Origin: an uncultured Flaviramulus sp.
Lineage (GTDB): Bacteria > Bacteroidota > Bacteroidia > Flavobacteriales > Flavobacteriaceae
Assembly: GCA_947501105.1 (NCBI GenBank)
Contig: CANMUP010000001.1
Location: 992,001 to 1,056,000 of the forward strand
DNA: 64,000 nucleotides
Direction: 5' to 3'
Under the pieces are notes generated by a model. It was not told the DNA's origin. It made no database searches and saw only the letters and a list, made by a program, of their open reading frames with translations. Shown in pieces: positions 1 to 9,522 of this stretch. The position numbers and the translations under genes are program-made. How positions within the stretch are numbered: position 1 is the stretch's first letter; each line of letters begins with the position of its first letter.

Positions 1-1901
1 ACTTTATCAAATTTAAAGAGCTTACTAATTATAAAAAACTAGGTATAATAATTGAAAATCATATTATCGACCTATTACCTATAAGAGAAACTTTTGATAA
101 AGAATTTGAAGCTATAGATGCAGAGTACAAACTCATTCCTTTTGAGACAGTATCTGATATTACTTCAAACCTCGATGATGTTGATGCAGTATATTTAGCG
201 AGTGGTTTTTTCTTAAAGGATAACGAGGTAAATATACTAGCAAAAGCATTTATTAATAAGCAGTTACCATCGTTTACTAATAATAGTATTAAACAAGTGA
301 AATTAGGCATTATGGCAACTAATCAGCCGCAGGATAATTTCGACCAGTTTATACGTCGTGTATCGCTTTCTGTAGAAGGGTATATAAACGGGGAGTTGTT
401 ATCAGATATGCCAGTTTTTATTGACTATAGTAGTCGTTTAACCATGAATTTTAATACAGCCGAATTGGTTGGTGTTCCTATAAAATATAGCTTAATTAAT
501 GACACAGATTTTGTTGGAGACTTTAAAAATGCAATCTCAGAGAAACAATACAATTTAGTAGAAGTAATTAATACAGTACTTAATCAGAATTTATCTTTGC
601 AATCTGTTCAAAAAGATGTCGTGTTAAGCGAGCAAGATGTAAAGTTGGCAAAGAGTAATTATTTACCAAGTGTAACCGCATCTGCAAATGGAACGTATAC
701 AGATCCTAATTTAGCAGAAGTTAGCAGTGGTCAAAACCCAGAATTTCAAACAACAGGAAATATAACCTTACAGCAAACCGTATTTTCAGAGTCAGCAAAT
801 GCCAATATCTCTATTCAAAAAAGCTTACAAAAAGCGCAACAAGAAAGCTTTAATGTAGAACAACTTAATACTATTTTTAATGCTTCAAATGCCTATTTTA
901 ATGTACTTATACTAAAAGCTAATTTACAGATACAGGCAAGAAATTTAGACCTTACTAAACGTAATTTACAAATTGCTGAACAAAATTTTAAGGCTGGAGA
1001 ATCCGGAAAATCAGACTTGCTTCGTTTTCGTAGTCAAATGGCACAAAATACACAGTCTTTAGTTGAAGCGATTAATCAATTTGAGCAAAGCCTTGTCGTT
1101 ATAAATCAGTTGTTAAATAATCCTATAAATACAGAGATTGATATTGAAGATGTTCAACTGACCGACGAGTTATTAAAACACTATAATTACGATAATTTTA
1201 TTGATTTATTAGACAATCCTATTTTACGAGAACCATTTATAGAGTTTTTGATTCAAGAGTCTAAAGCAAATGCCCCTGAATTAAAAGCGTTAGGTTATAA
1301 CTTAGAGGTTACAAACCGGAATATTAAATTAAATGGCTCTGGACGTTTTTTACCAACAGTAGCATTACAAGGTCAATATAATAGAACTTTCGATAGAAGC
1401 GGTGTTGGTAGTACTGCACCAGCAGGTTCTAGCTTTTTAGACAGCAATTATAATATTGGTTTAAATGTTTCCATTCCTATACTTAATAGCAACCAAACTA
1501 ATATAAATCGTCAAACGGCATTAATTCAAAAAGATCAACTAAATATTAATAAGGAGAATACCGAATTAAGTATTGCAGTAAACATTAGAAACATTGTTTT
1601 AGATGTTATTAATCAAATATCCAATATTGAATTATCTAAAGTTTCTGAAGATACTGCCAATGAAGCCCTTGAATTAACTCAAGCATCCTATTCTAATGGG
1701 GCAGTAAATATTGTTCAGTTAATTGACGCTCAAAACAATTACCTAAATGCGCAGATAGCAAGTGTAAATGCAGTGTATAATTACATGATTAATGCATTGC
1801 AGTTAGAGCGTTATTTAGGGTACTATTTCTTATTAAATAGTGAAGCCGATAACGAAAAGTTTAACAAACGATTTATGGAATTTTTAAATAATAGAAATTA
1901 A
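1..1901 (+). CDS. TolC-family outer-membrane efflux protein with N-terminal substrate-binding-like domain (5' partial)
   Basis: This is the outer-membrane channel of the tripartite efflux system whose adaptor and pump follow directly. The reading frame is open to the left edge (first full codon at 3), so the gene starts outside the window; a GTG at 297 is internal. 632 residues are visible. From about residue 178 there are two TolC/OEP repeats, each opening with a typical stretch (KLAKSNYLPSVTASANG, then GRFLPTVALQGQYN) and ending in DAQNNYLNAQ. The preceding 170 residues are not TolC. They contain DAVYLASGF and TMNFNTAELVGVPIKYS, which resemble the C-terminal half of ABC_sub_bind-type periplasmic binding proteins. 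A fusion of a periplasmic-binding-like domain to a TolC channel is unusual. The family call is firm; the N-terminal domain call is an inference from motif likeness. Confidence 0.85.
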   Translation, partial: FIKFKELTNYKKLGIIIENHIIDLLPIRETFDKEFEAIDAEYKLIPFETVSDITSNLDDVDAVYLASGFFLKDNEVNILAKAFINKQLPSFTNNSIKQVKLGIMATNQPQDNFDQFIRRVSLSVEGYINGELLSDMPVFIDYSSRLTMNFNTAELVGVPIKYSLINDTDFVGDFKNAISEKQYNLVEVINTVLNQNLSLQSVQKDVVLSEQDVKLAKSNYLPSVTASANGTYTDPNLAEVSSGQNPEFQTTGNITLQQTVFSESANANISIQKSLQKAQQESFNVEQLNTIFNASNAYFNVLILKANLQIQARNLDLTKRNLQIAEQNFKAGESGKSDLLRFRSQMAQNTQSLVEAINQFEQSLVVINQLLNNPINTEIDIEDVQLTDELLKHYNYDNFIDLLDNPILREPFIEFLIQESKANAPELKALGYNLEVTNRNIKLNGSGRFLPTVALQGQYNRTFDRSGVGSTAPAGSSFLDSNYNIGLNVSIPILNSNQTNINRQTALIQKDQLNINKENTELSIAVNIRNIVLDVINQISNIELSKVSEDTANEALELTQASYSNGAVNIVQLIDAQNNYLNAQIASVNAVYNYMINALQLERYLGYYFLLNSEADNEKFNKRFMEFLNNRN

Positions 1902-1910
1902 AATATAATT

Positions 1911-2990
1911 ATGAAGAATATAACCAACCTTTGTATCATATTCCTTTTAGTAGTGTTTTCTTGTGCTGAGGAGAAAAAGACTGTAGAAAAGTTTGTACGT
2001 CCAGTTAAATATCAAGAAGTTAATTATTTAGGAGGAGGAAAAATAAGAACATTTAGCGGGACAGCCCAAACAGATAAAATCATTAAATTAAGTTTCCGTA
2101 ACACAGGAATCATTACTCAATATGATATCAAGTTAGGACAGAAAGTAAAAAAAGGACAGTTGTTGTCTAAATTAGATAATGTTCAGTCTCGCTTGTCTTA
2201 TGAGCAATCCATAACGGACTTAAATAGCGCAGCTTCTCAAATGAACACAGCTAAGCTGAGTTTAAATAGAGTGCGTTCACTATACGAAAAAGGAAGTTCG
2301 TCATTAAGTGATTTTGAAGCGGCTAAAAACGCATATAAAACAGCGCAACAAAGCCATGAATCTGCTAAACGAGGTGTGTCAATTCAGCAAGAACAAATTC
2401 GTTTTGGATACCTCTACGCACCAGAAGATGGTGTTATTGCTGCTGTAAATTCTGAAGTTGATGAAAATGTTAATCCTGGTGATCCCGTAGCGACACTTAA
2501 TGCAGGAAGAGATATGGAGATTACTTTAGGAATTCCTGAAAGTGTTATTAATGGTGTAAAACAAGATATGGCGGTAGATGTAGACTTTTCTTCTCTACCT
2601 AATAAAAAGTTTAAAGCTAAAGTAACCGAAATTGCACCTGCAGTGGATTCAAATACATCTACTTATCCAGTACGTGTCACTATAGTAAACCCTAGTGATG
2701 AAATTAAAAGTGGTATGGCAGCTAATATCACTTTCGATTTTGGAGATAGTAAAAATGATAAAACTATTTTAGTTGTGCCAGCAAATGCTGTTGGAGAAGA
2801 TAGCAATGGGCGCTTTGTATTTCTTGTTGAAGAAGCAGGGGATATTACGAAAGTTAAGAAACAACAAATTACTATTGGTGATTTAACTAACGAAGGGTTT
2901 GAGATAAAATCAGGATTAAAAGCTGGACAAAAAATAGCCACAGCTGGCTTGCAAACATTATTAGATGGACAAGAAGTAAGGCTTCAATAA
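1911..2990 (+). CDS. RND efflux periplasmic adaptor (HlyD/MFP family) lipoprotein
   Basis: This is the membrane-fusion protein that bridges the inner-membrane pump and the TolC-like channel. The 359-residue product begins with a lipoprotein signal peptide whose lipobox ends at Cys18 (LVVFSC). A lipoyl/barrel-sandwich half-motif (QYDIKLGQKVKKGQLLSKLD) is followed by a coiled-coil hairpin rich in Ala, Ser and Lys. The returning half-motif (GYLYAPEDGVIAAVNSEVDE) leads into a beta-barrel and a membrane-proximal domain (TAGLQTLLDGQEV). It starts 9 bases after the channel gene stops and ends 17 bases before the pump gene, so the three form one operon. The substrate cannot be told from sequence. Confidence 0.93.
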   Translation: MKNITNLCIIFLLVVFSCAEEKKTVEKFVRPVKYQEVNYLGGGKIRTFSGTAQTDKIIKLSFRNTGIITQYDIKLGQKVKKGQLLSKLDNVQSRLSYEQSITDLNSAASQMNTAKLSLNRVRSLYEKGSSSLSDFEAAKNAYKTAQQSHESAKRGVSIQQEQIRFGYLYAPEDGVIAAVNSEVDENVNPGDPVATLNAGRDMEITLGIPESVINGVKQDMAVDVDFSSLPNKKFKAKVTEIAPAVDSNTSTYPVRVTIVNPSDEIKSGMAANITFDFGDSKNDKTILVVPANAVGEDSNGRFVFLVEEAGDITKVKKQQITIGDLTNEGFEIKSGLKAGQKIATAGLQTLLDGQEVRLQ

Positions 2991-3007
2991 TTCTAAACAA
3001 CCAACCA

Positions 3008-6000
3008 ATGAATTTAGCACAATTTTCAATAGATAAAAACAGAATTACATTTATGGTGCTAGGTACCATAATACTTATGGGCTTAACTATGTATTCTGGT
3101 TTGTCTCGAGATAGTATGCCACCGTATACCGTAAGAGTTGCTACGGTAGTATCTCAGTTTCCAGGTGCTGGACCAGAACGTGTTGAGCAATTAGTAACCG
3201 ACAAAATAGAAAAAGTAGCTCAAGAGCTTCCTGAATTAAAAGAAGTCTCTAGTACTTCTAGAACAGGGTTGTCTGTGGTTACTGTAACCTTAAAAGATGA
3301 AGTAGCATCAGGAAAAATGCAAGGTGTTTGGGATCGACTTCGTAGAAAATTAAATGCATTACAAGGATTGCCTCAGGGTGTAAACCCTTCTTTAAACGAT
3401 GATGGTGTAGGAGATGTGTATGGTATTGTTATTGGCCTAACGTCCGATGGTTATTCTTATGCTGAAATGAAAACTTATGCAGATGATATAAAAGATGCTC
3501 TTATCAAAATACCAGATGCTGCAAAAGTTGAAATGGGAGGAGAACAAGAAGAACGTATTTTTGTAGAGTTTGATAATACAAGGTTAAAAGAATACGGGCT
3601 CTCTGCTTCTAAACTGCAACAATCTATAGCTTCTACTAATATTCTAAATTCCGGAGGCCAAATTAATCTAGGTGATGAGCGAATTATATTAGAACCAACT
3701 GGGAATTTTAATTCGGTTGAAGATATTAGAAACATGCTTATATCTGTTGGTAATAGCAATGGCTCGCAATTGGTGAAATTAGGAGATATCACAAGCATAA
3801 GAAAAGCTTATATAGACCCGCCAACTCAAAAAGTAAGAATTAATGGAAAAGATGCAATTTCATTACATGTTAACTTAAAAGAAAATGCTAATGTTATTAC
3901 ACTAGGAGAAGAAGTAAATAAAGTTGTAAACGAGTGGCAACAAAAATTACCAATAGGCTTAGAGATTACCAGAGTATCTTCTTTAGATACTTATATAGAC
4001 GTTAAAGTTGGTGACTTCATTGTAAACCTTATGCAATCTATAGGTATTGTATTATTAGTGATGCTAATTTTCCTAGGTTTTAGAACAGGCTTTGTTATTG
4101 CGAGTTTGATTCCTATAGTAACCATCATGACTTTAATGATTATGGGAGTCATAAATATAGGGTTGAATCAAGTGACGTTAGCAGCTTTGATTATGGCTTT
4201 AGGAATGTTAGTAGATAACGCCATTGTGGTCGCCGAGACTATTATGGTGAAAATGGAACAAGGCATAGACAAAAAACAAGCAGCGTTGGAAGCTTTTTCT
4301 GAATTATGGATGCCATTACTCATTTCTACTTTAACCACGTCTGCCGCCTTTTTAGCATTCTTTTTATCACCTACAACAATGGGAGACATTGTAGGACCTA
4401 TTTTTGTTGTGATAACAATTGCATTACTATCATCTTGGATAATCGCTTTAACAGTTATCACATTATTCTGTTACCTGTTTTTAAAAGTAGCTCCTAAAGG
4501 AGAAAAGAAACCAAGTTTTATTGATAGAGTTATTAATAAGCTTAAGGTGTATTATAAAGACCTTATTTTGATGGCGTTGTTAAATAAATGGAAAGTTATT
4601 ATTGGTATTTTCCTTATTTTCTTTGCGTCTTTGTACGGTTTTACTAAAATTCCATTCATCTTCTTTCCTGATAGCGATCGTAATATGATTACTGTAAATA
4701 TCAATCTTCCTGAAGGAAACAAAATAGAGCGTACTACAGAAGTTGTAAAACGGATTGAGCAATTTATGGCAGATTCGTTACAGGTGAATGATAATAGAAC
4801 TACTGGAATTTCAGATTGGTCATCCTATATAGGAGAAGGTCCTGAGTCGTATGATTTAGGGTATTCGCCAGATGAAGCAAATTCTAATTATGCACACATT
4901 TTGGTGAACACCTCATCTTTTAATGAGAATAATAAGATGGTTTCCAAACTGGATAAGTTTACGTTTAACAGTTTTCCAAATGCTGATATTAAAGTAGGTG
5001 CTTTAGGAGCTGGAGGAGGAGGAACTCCCATAGAAATTAAAGTTTCAGGACAAAATCCTGATGAATTATCTCGAATAGCCGAAGCTGTTAAATTAAAATT
5101 ATCAAGCATTTCAGGAACCAAAAATGTTAAAGATGATTGGGGACCAAAAAGTAAAAAATTCTTAATAGAAATAGATCAAAATAGAGCACAAACCGCAGGT
5201 GTTAGTAGTGAAGATATAGCTACGTCTTTACGAACAGTTTTAGATGGTTTTCAAACTGGCGAATATCGTGAAGATGATAAGTCCATTCCAATACTAATGC
5301 GCAGTGATGATAATCAACAGCAATCTTTAGCATCAATAGAAACTTTAAATATATACTCGCAAAGTTCAGGAGCAAGTGTACCATTATTGCAAGTAGCAAC
5401 TATAGTTCCACAGTGGCAATATTCTAAAATTAAACGTTTTGATTTGCGCAGAACTATAAACGTAACTAGTGAATTAAGAGCAAGTGGAAATGCATCTGAA
5501 ATCACCAAAGTAATAACGCCTTGGTTAGAAGAACAACAACAAAACTGGCCTCAAGACTATCGCTATGAGTTTGGAGGTGATGCCAAACAAACAGCAGAAA
5601 GTATGGGCTCTGTAATTGGTTATTTACCTGTCTCAGGTTTTATTATTGTTTTGCTTTTAATTATTCAGTTTAATTCTTTTAGAAAGATGACGATGGTAGT
5701 ATTAACAATACCTTTAGGAATAATTGGAGTGGTTGTTGGATTATTGATTTTTAATGAAGCATTTGGGTTTATGCCATTTTTAGGTTTAATCTCTTTAGCA
5801 GGAATTGTGATTAATAATGCCATTGTACTTATTGATCGTATGGAAATAGAAGAACGAGATTTAGGTAGAACAGAACAAGATGCTGTTATAGCGGCTTGCT
5901 TACAACGCTTTCGCCCAATACTTCTGGCTACATTCACTACCGTTTTAGGCTTAATACCACTGTATATTTCTGGAGGAGAAATGTGGGAAGGTATGGCTAT

Positions 6001-6127
6001 AGGTATAATGGTTGGGTTATTATTTGGTACAGTAATTACACTGTTATTTATACCTTCATTATACAGTGCTTTTTTTAAGGTGAATTATAAAGATTATGAG
6101 TTCAATGAAACCTTATTGGATGATTAA
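3008..6127 (+). CDS. RND-family efflux pump, inner-membrane permease (AcrB/MMPL-like)
   Basis: This 1039-residue proton-driven pump has the full length of the AcrB/CusA superfamily, with 12 expected membrane helices and two large periplasmic loops. The N-terminus is unusual for its lack of a long leader: helix 1 begins at about residue 13 (ITFMVLGTIILMGLTMYSG). The proton-relay helix 4 contains GMLVDNAIVVAETIM near residue 400, and the matching motif in helix 10/11 is GIVINNAIVLIDRMEIEERD. Both halves show the usual internal duplication. It is the last member of the efflux operon. Hydrophobic-compound versus metal specificity is not resolved: I did not see a clear methionine relay of the CusA type. 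Confidence 0.95.
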   Translation: MNLAQFSIDKNRITFMVLGTIILMGLTMYSGLSRDSMPPYTVRVATVVSQFPGAGPERVEQLVTDKIEKVAQELPELKEVSSTSRTGLSVVTVTLKDEVASGKMQGVWDRLRRKLNALQGLPQGVNPSLNDDGVGDVYGIVIGLTSDGYSYAEMKTYADDIKDALIKIPDAAKVEMGGEQEERIFVEFDNTRLKEYGLSASKLQQSIASTNILNSGGQINLGDERIILEPTGNFNSVEDIRNMLISVGNSNGSQLVKLGDITSIRKAYIDPPTQKVRINGKDAISLHVNLKENANVITLGEEVNKVVNEWQQKLPIGLEITRVSSLDTYIDVKVGDFIVNLMQSIGIVLLVMLIFLGFRTGFVIASLIPIVTIMTLMIMGVINIGLNQVTLAALIMALGMLVDNAIVVAETIMVKMEQGIDKKQAALEAFSELWMPLLISTLTTSAAFLAFFLSPTTMGDIVGPIFVVITIALLSSWIIALTVITLFCYLFLKVAPKGEKKPSFIDRVINKLKVYYKDLILMALLNKWKVIIGIFLIFFASLYGFTKIPFIFFPDSDRNMITVNINLPEGNKIERTTEVVKRIEQFMADSLQVNDNRTTGISDWSSYIGEGPESYDLGYSPDEANSNYAHILVNTSSFNENNKMVSKLDKFTFNSFPNADIKVGALGAGGGGTPIEIKVSGQNPDELSRIAEAVKLKLSSISGTKNVKDDWGPKSKKFLIEIDQNRAQTAGVSSEDIATSLRTVLDGFQTGEYREDDKSIPILMRSDDNQQQSLASIETLNIYSQSSGASVPLLQVATIVPQWQYSKIKRFDLRRTINVTSELRASGNASEITKVITPWLEEQQQNWPQDYRYEFGGDAKQTAESMGSVIGYLPVSGFIIVLLLIIQFNSFRKMTMVVLTIPLGIIGVVVGLLIFNEAFGFMPFLGLISLAGIVINNAIVLIDRMEIEERDLGRTEQDAVIAACLQRFRPILLATFTTVLGLIPLYISGGEMWEGMAIGIMVGLLFGTVITLLFIPSLYSAFFKVNYKDYEFNETLLDD

Positions 6128-6791
6128 GGATTTATATAAACATAGATTCGAGATTTTTTTCGCTACACAATTATTTATATTGTTTGGGTCTTTGCTGTTT
6201 CCTAGTGAATTTTTCGAAAACGTATTAACCCCAATTTTGTTTTTAGTTAATACAATAGCAGGAGTTTTGCTTATTTCTAAAAAGAAAAAATTGATGTGGT
6301 TTTTAATTATACTGTTTACCATTTCTTTATTTGTTTTTGGTAGTAGTATGATGAGTAGAGATACAGACTTTCAAGATAATTTTTTAATAAGATTAAGTGT
6401 TTATTTTATTTTTTATATCATAGTTACCCACCAAATTATCATGCAAATATGGAAAGCTAAACGGGTTAATAATACCGTAGTTATTGGTTTAATGTGTGGT
6501 TATATTTCTTTAGGGTTTATTGCTTTTTTTCTATTTGCTACTATAGAGTTATTAGAGCCTAATTCGTTTAAAGGAATTGTAATGGATGGTAGTAAAGTCG
6601 CTTTAGGCTTAGATTCTATTATGTATTATTCTTATATAACCTTAATGACTATTGGTTACGGGGATATTGTTCCCGCTACTCCTTTAGCTCAAAAAGCAGC
6701 TATTATAACAGGTTTAATGGGGCAGTTTTATTTAGTAATTGTTACTGCTATTGTAGTTGGTAAATACATTCAACATAATACCAAGAATTAA
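6096..6791 (+). CDS. Two-pore-type potassium channel family protein
   Basis: This 231-residue integral membrane protein has four or more hydrophobic segments. Before the last helix it has the potassium selectivity filter TIGYGD (residues 185-190, in LMTIGYGDIVPATP). The arrangement at the C-terminus, pore helix, filter, then helix, matches the Ion_trans_2 family. The first ATG (6096) lies inside the end of the pump gene and gives a 32-base overlap. Later in-frame ATGs at 6105 and 6120 also overlap, so some overlap is unavoidable unless a non-ATG start is used. The overlap suggests cotranslation with the efflux operon, and a link between ion balance and pump energetics is only an inference. 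No ligand-binding (RCK or cNMP) domain is present. Confidence 0.88.
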   Translation: MSSMKPYWMIKDLYKHRFEIFFATQLFILFGSLLFPSEFFENVLTPILFLVNTIAGVLLISKKKKLMWFLIILFTISLFVFGSSMMSRDTDFQDNFLIRLSVYFIFYIIVTHQIIMQIWKAKRVNNTVVIGLMCGYISLGFIAFFLFATIELLEPNSFKGIVMDGSKVALGLDSIMYYSYITLMTIGYGDIVPATPLAQKAAIITGLMGQFYLVIVTAIVVGKYIQHNTKN

Positions 6792-6792
6792 A

Positions 6793-7635
6793 TTATTTTA
6801 GCTTTAATTCATACAGATTACCATCAACCCCATGCGCTTTTTCATCCGAAATATAAAGTGTATTTTTATTTTTAAAGCAAATACTTTCCTTTTGCGAATT
6901 GTGGTTTAACGGGAGTTCTATTGCCTTACCACTAAAAAAATCAGTTTCCTTAAAATCAGTAAATACCCATACAGATTTTGAATTTAAAAGCACTACTTTT
7001 TTACCATCATCGCTAATATCTGCAGAAGTAATCCAGCAATCTATTTCTGGACACGAATTAAAAGAAGCTACATATTCAGCAATATGATGTCCCAGTTTTG
7101 CAGGAATTTTATATAAATTGGTTTTTCCAAAATTGTTTTTTACACGACTTTTTGTAAATAAATATAAGCTATCATTAAAATGGAGAAATGATTCACAATC
7201 AAAATACATGCTTTTCTTTTTTGGTGGAAATTTTGTCTGATTTGGATATTTAAACGAAATACGTTCAATATTAATTTTACCTTTATTGTTTAAAGAATCG
7301 ACACTGACTTTTAAAATGGCTAAATTTTCACGTTTGTTAGCATTATTTCCAAAATCACCAATGTATATGTTTCCCTCCTTGTCAGATGTCAAGTCTTCCC
7401 AGTCGTAATTCTTAGCATTTATTTTTAATACTTTTTTTATTTTTCCATCACTTGAAAGCCCAAATAATTTAGATGCATTTCCACCATCATTTATCATCCA
7501 TATTAAATCAGAATGATTGTTAGTTTCAATCCCAGAAGCTTCATTTAATGCTTTAGGTAAGTCTGCAATAACGTTTAAGTTTCCTGTACTACAAGAAGAT
7601 GTAAGTAGTATAAAAGATAAAAGAAACTTATTCAT
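6793..7635 (-). CDS. Beta-propeller-like lipoprotein of unknown function
   Basis: This 280-residue protein starts with a lipoprotein signal (lipobox TSSC, Cys at about residue 15). The body has repeats ending in aspartate-glycine turns such as SKLFGLSSDGKIKKVLKI, EDLTSDKEGNIYIGDFGNN and TSADISDDGKKVVLL, which fit the blades of a calcium-binding-type or SdiA-regulated-like beta-propeller. It ends one base after the potassium-channel gene on the other strand, so the two are convergent with no room for a separate terminator. The start is supported by the signal peptide. No enzymatic residues are recognised; the role is unknown. Confidence 0.7.
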   Translation of the reverse strand: MNKFLLSFILLTSSCSTGNLNVIADLPKALNEASGIETNNHSDLIWMINDGGNASKLFGLSSDGKIKKVLKINAKNYDWEDLTSDKEGNIYIGDFGNNANKRENLAILKVSVDSLNNKGKINIERISFKYPNQTKFPPKKKSMYFDCESFLHFNDSLYLFTKSRVKNNFGKTNLYKIPAKLGHHIAEYVASFNSCPEIDCWITSADISDDGKKVVLLNSKSVWVFTDFKETDFFSGKAIELPLNHNSQKESICFKNKNTLYISDEKAHGVDGNLYELKLK

Positions 7636-7684
7636 TTAGTTAGAGATAATTTATAATGCTAAATTTACACCGTTTTTAAAACTT

Positions 7685-8896
7685 ATGAAAGCATACAATG
7701 TTATTATTATAGGAGGAGGAGCCGCGGGTTTTTTTGCAGCCATAAATATTGCTGAACAGAATTCAAGTTTAAAAGTTGCTATTCTGGAACGTGGAAAAGA
7801 AGGTTTACAGAAAGTAAAGGTTTCTGGAGGCGGACGTTGTAATGTAACTCATGCCGAATTTATTCCTTCAGAATTAACAAAAAACTATCCAAGAGGAGAA
7901 AGAGAACTGCTAGGGCCATTTCACCAATTTATGACAGGTGATACTATTGAATGGTTTGAAAAAAAAGGAGTAGAATTAAAAATTGAAGAAGATGGGCGTA
8001 TGTTTCCAGTTTCAAATTCTTCGCAGACCATTATTGACTGCTTTTTAAATCAAGCTAAGAAGAATCATGTTGATATTTTGTACAACCATTCAGTTAAGTC
8101 TATTCAAAATAAAGATGAAAGCTGGCTGTTAGAAACCAATCAAGATCATTTTGTGTCAGAAAAATTATTAATAGCAACAGGAAGTAATCCTAAAATCTGG
8201 AAATTGCTAGAGCAATTAAACCATACTATTTCAAAACCAATTCCGTCATTATTTACATTCAATATAAAAGATAAACGTATTAAGAATATTCCTGGAGTTG
8301 TTGCGCAAAATGTGAATGTGAAAGTTGTAAATTCTAATTTGGAGTCAGAAGGGCCATTACTTATAACACATGTTGGAATGAGTGCTCCTGCTATTTTAAA
8401 ATTATCTGCTTTTGGAGCACTAGAATTAGCAAAACGCCATTATAAATTTTCTATAGAAGTTAATTTTATTCAACAATCGTTTGAAGATTGTTTAGCTATT
8501 CTAAAACAATTAAAACAGGACTTAAATAAGAAAACCGTATTCAAATTTTCGCAATTTGATTTACCAAAGCGCTTATGGCAGCAATTAGTTATAGCGGCTC
8601 ATATTCATGAAACTAAAACTTGGGCAGAAATTAATAGGCAACAGCTTGAAGATTTAGCAATGCAATTAACTAAAGCGGTTTTTAAAGTTGATGGCAAAAG
8701 TACTTTTAAGGAAGAATTTGTAACGGCGGGAGGTATAAACTTAAAGGAGATTAATTTTAAAACATTTGAAAGTAAGCTACATAAAAACTTGTATTTTGCT
8801 GGAGAAGTCTTAAATATTGATGCTGTAACAGGAGGGTTTAATTTTCAAAATGCATGGACAGGAGCTTATATTGCAGCAAAATCTATATCAAAATAA
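7685..8896 (+). CDS. HI0933-family flavoprotein (NAD(P)/FAD-dependent oxidoreductase)
   Basis: This 403-residue flavoprotein has an N-terminal dinucleotide-binding motif (IIGGGAAGFFAAI, residues 8-20), the family signature KVSGGGRCNVTH near residue 50 and a C-terminal FAD-contact motif (GEVLNIDAVTGGFN, then AWTGAY). These are diagnostic for the HI0933/YhiN family of cytosolic flavoproteins, whose exact reaction is still poorly defined. Length matches the family (about 400). It is divergent from the propeller lipoprotein, and its stop codon directly abuts the ATG of the DUF1697 gene, so those two are likely cotranscribed. Confidence 0.9.
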   Translation: MKAYNVIIIGGGAAGFFAAINIAEQNSSLKVAILERGKEGLQKVKVSGGGRCNVTHAEFIPSELTKNYPRGERELLGPFHQFMTGDTIEWFEKKGVELKIEEDGRMFPVSNSSQTIIDCFLNQAKKNHVDILYNHSVKSIQNKDESWLLETNQDHFVSEKLLIATGSNPKIWKLLEQLNHTISKPIPSLFTFNIKDKRIKNIPGVVAQNVNVKVVNSNLESEGPLLITHVGMSAPAILKLSAFGALELAKRHYKFSIEVNFIQQSFEDCLAILKQLKQDLNKKTVFKFSQFDLPKRLWQQLVIAAHIHETKTWAEINRQQLEDLAMQLTKAVFKVDGKSTFKEEFVTAGGINLKEINFKTFESKLHKNLYFAGEVLNIDAVTGGFNFQNAWTGAYIAAKSISK

Positions 8897-9445
8897 ATGA
8901 ATACGTATATTGCTTTATTGAAAGGAATTAATGTTGGCGGACACAAAAAAGTGCCAATGGCAGAATTACGTGAATTACTTACTAAATCTGGATTGAAATA
9001 TATAAAAACATACATACAAAGTGGTAATGTAGTTTTTCAATCTTCAAATAAAAACATTCAAAATATTGAAGAGATAATACAAAAGGCTATTATTTCTCAT
9101 TTCGGGTTTGATGTGTCCGTTTTAGTAAGAACAAGAGAGCATTTGCAAACCATTTTTAATAATTGCCCATTTTCTGAAGAAAAAAAAGTGAAGAGCTATT
9201 TTACAATGTTACATGAAACACCAGAAGAAGAATTGGTAAAAATAGCTTCAGAAAAAGTATATGAAGGTGAAGAATATTATATCATTAATGATTGTATTTA
9301 TTTTTACTGCGAAAAAGGATATGGAAAAGCCAAATTCAATATGAATTTTTTTGAACGAAAACTCAAAACAATTGGAACTGCTAGAAACTATAATACAATG
9401 GTAAAGTTACTAGCAATGTCTTTAGAAAATGAAAAAGACGATTAG
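8897..9445 (+). CDS. DUF1697 family protein
   Basis: This 182-residue cytosolic protein opens with YIALLKGINVGGHKKVPM followed by YIQSGNVVFQSS, the hallmark N-terminal pattern of DUF1697. Family members are single-domain proteins of about 180 residues with no established activity. The ATG directly follows the stop of the flavoprotein gene, which implies a two-gene unit. Nothing in the sequence points to a substrate. Confidence 0.88.
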   Translation: MNTYIALLKGINVGGHKKVPMAELRELLTKSGLKYIKTYIQSGNVVFQSSNKNIQNIEEIIQKAIISHFGFDVSVLVRTREHLQTIFNNCPFSEEKKVKSYFTMLHETPEEELVKIASEKVYEGEEYYIINDCIYFYCEKGYGKAKFNMNFFERKLKTIGTARNYNTMVKLLAMSLENEKDD

Positions 9446-9453
9446 ATTTTACT

Positions 9454-9461
9454 TATTTTTG
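9454..9461 (+). promoter_or_regulatory. Candidate Bacteroidota -7 promoter element for the isoprenoid operon
   Basis: The octamer TATTTTTG fits the flavobacterial -7 consensus TAnnTTTG and lies about 60 bases upstream of the diphosphomevalonate decarboxylase start. No clear TTG is seen at the -33 distance, so the call rests on one box only. Confidence 0.4.
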
Positions 9462-9522
9462 CTAAAAATATAAGATGAAATAATCTGTCTTTAGACAGTC
9501 TTTGTCGGAATAAAATTGATTG

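Noticed and set aside
297-1901. GTG at 297 as the start of the TolC-like gene
   Set aside because: The upstream frame is open to the left edge and encodes sequence that continues the same binding-protein-like domain, with no ribosome site at 297.
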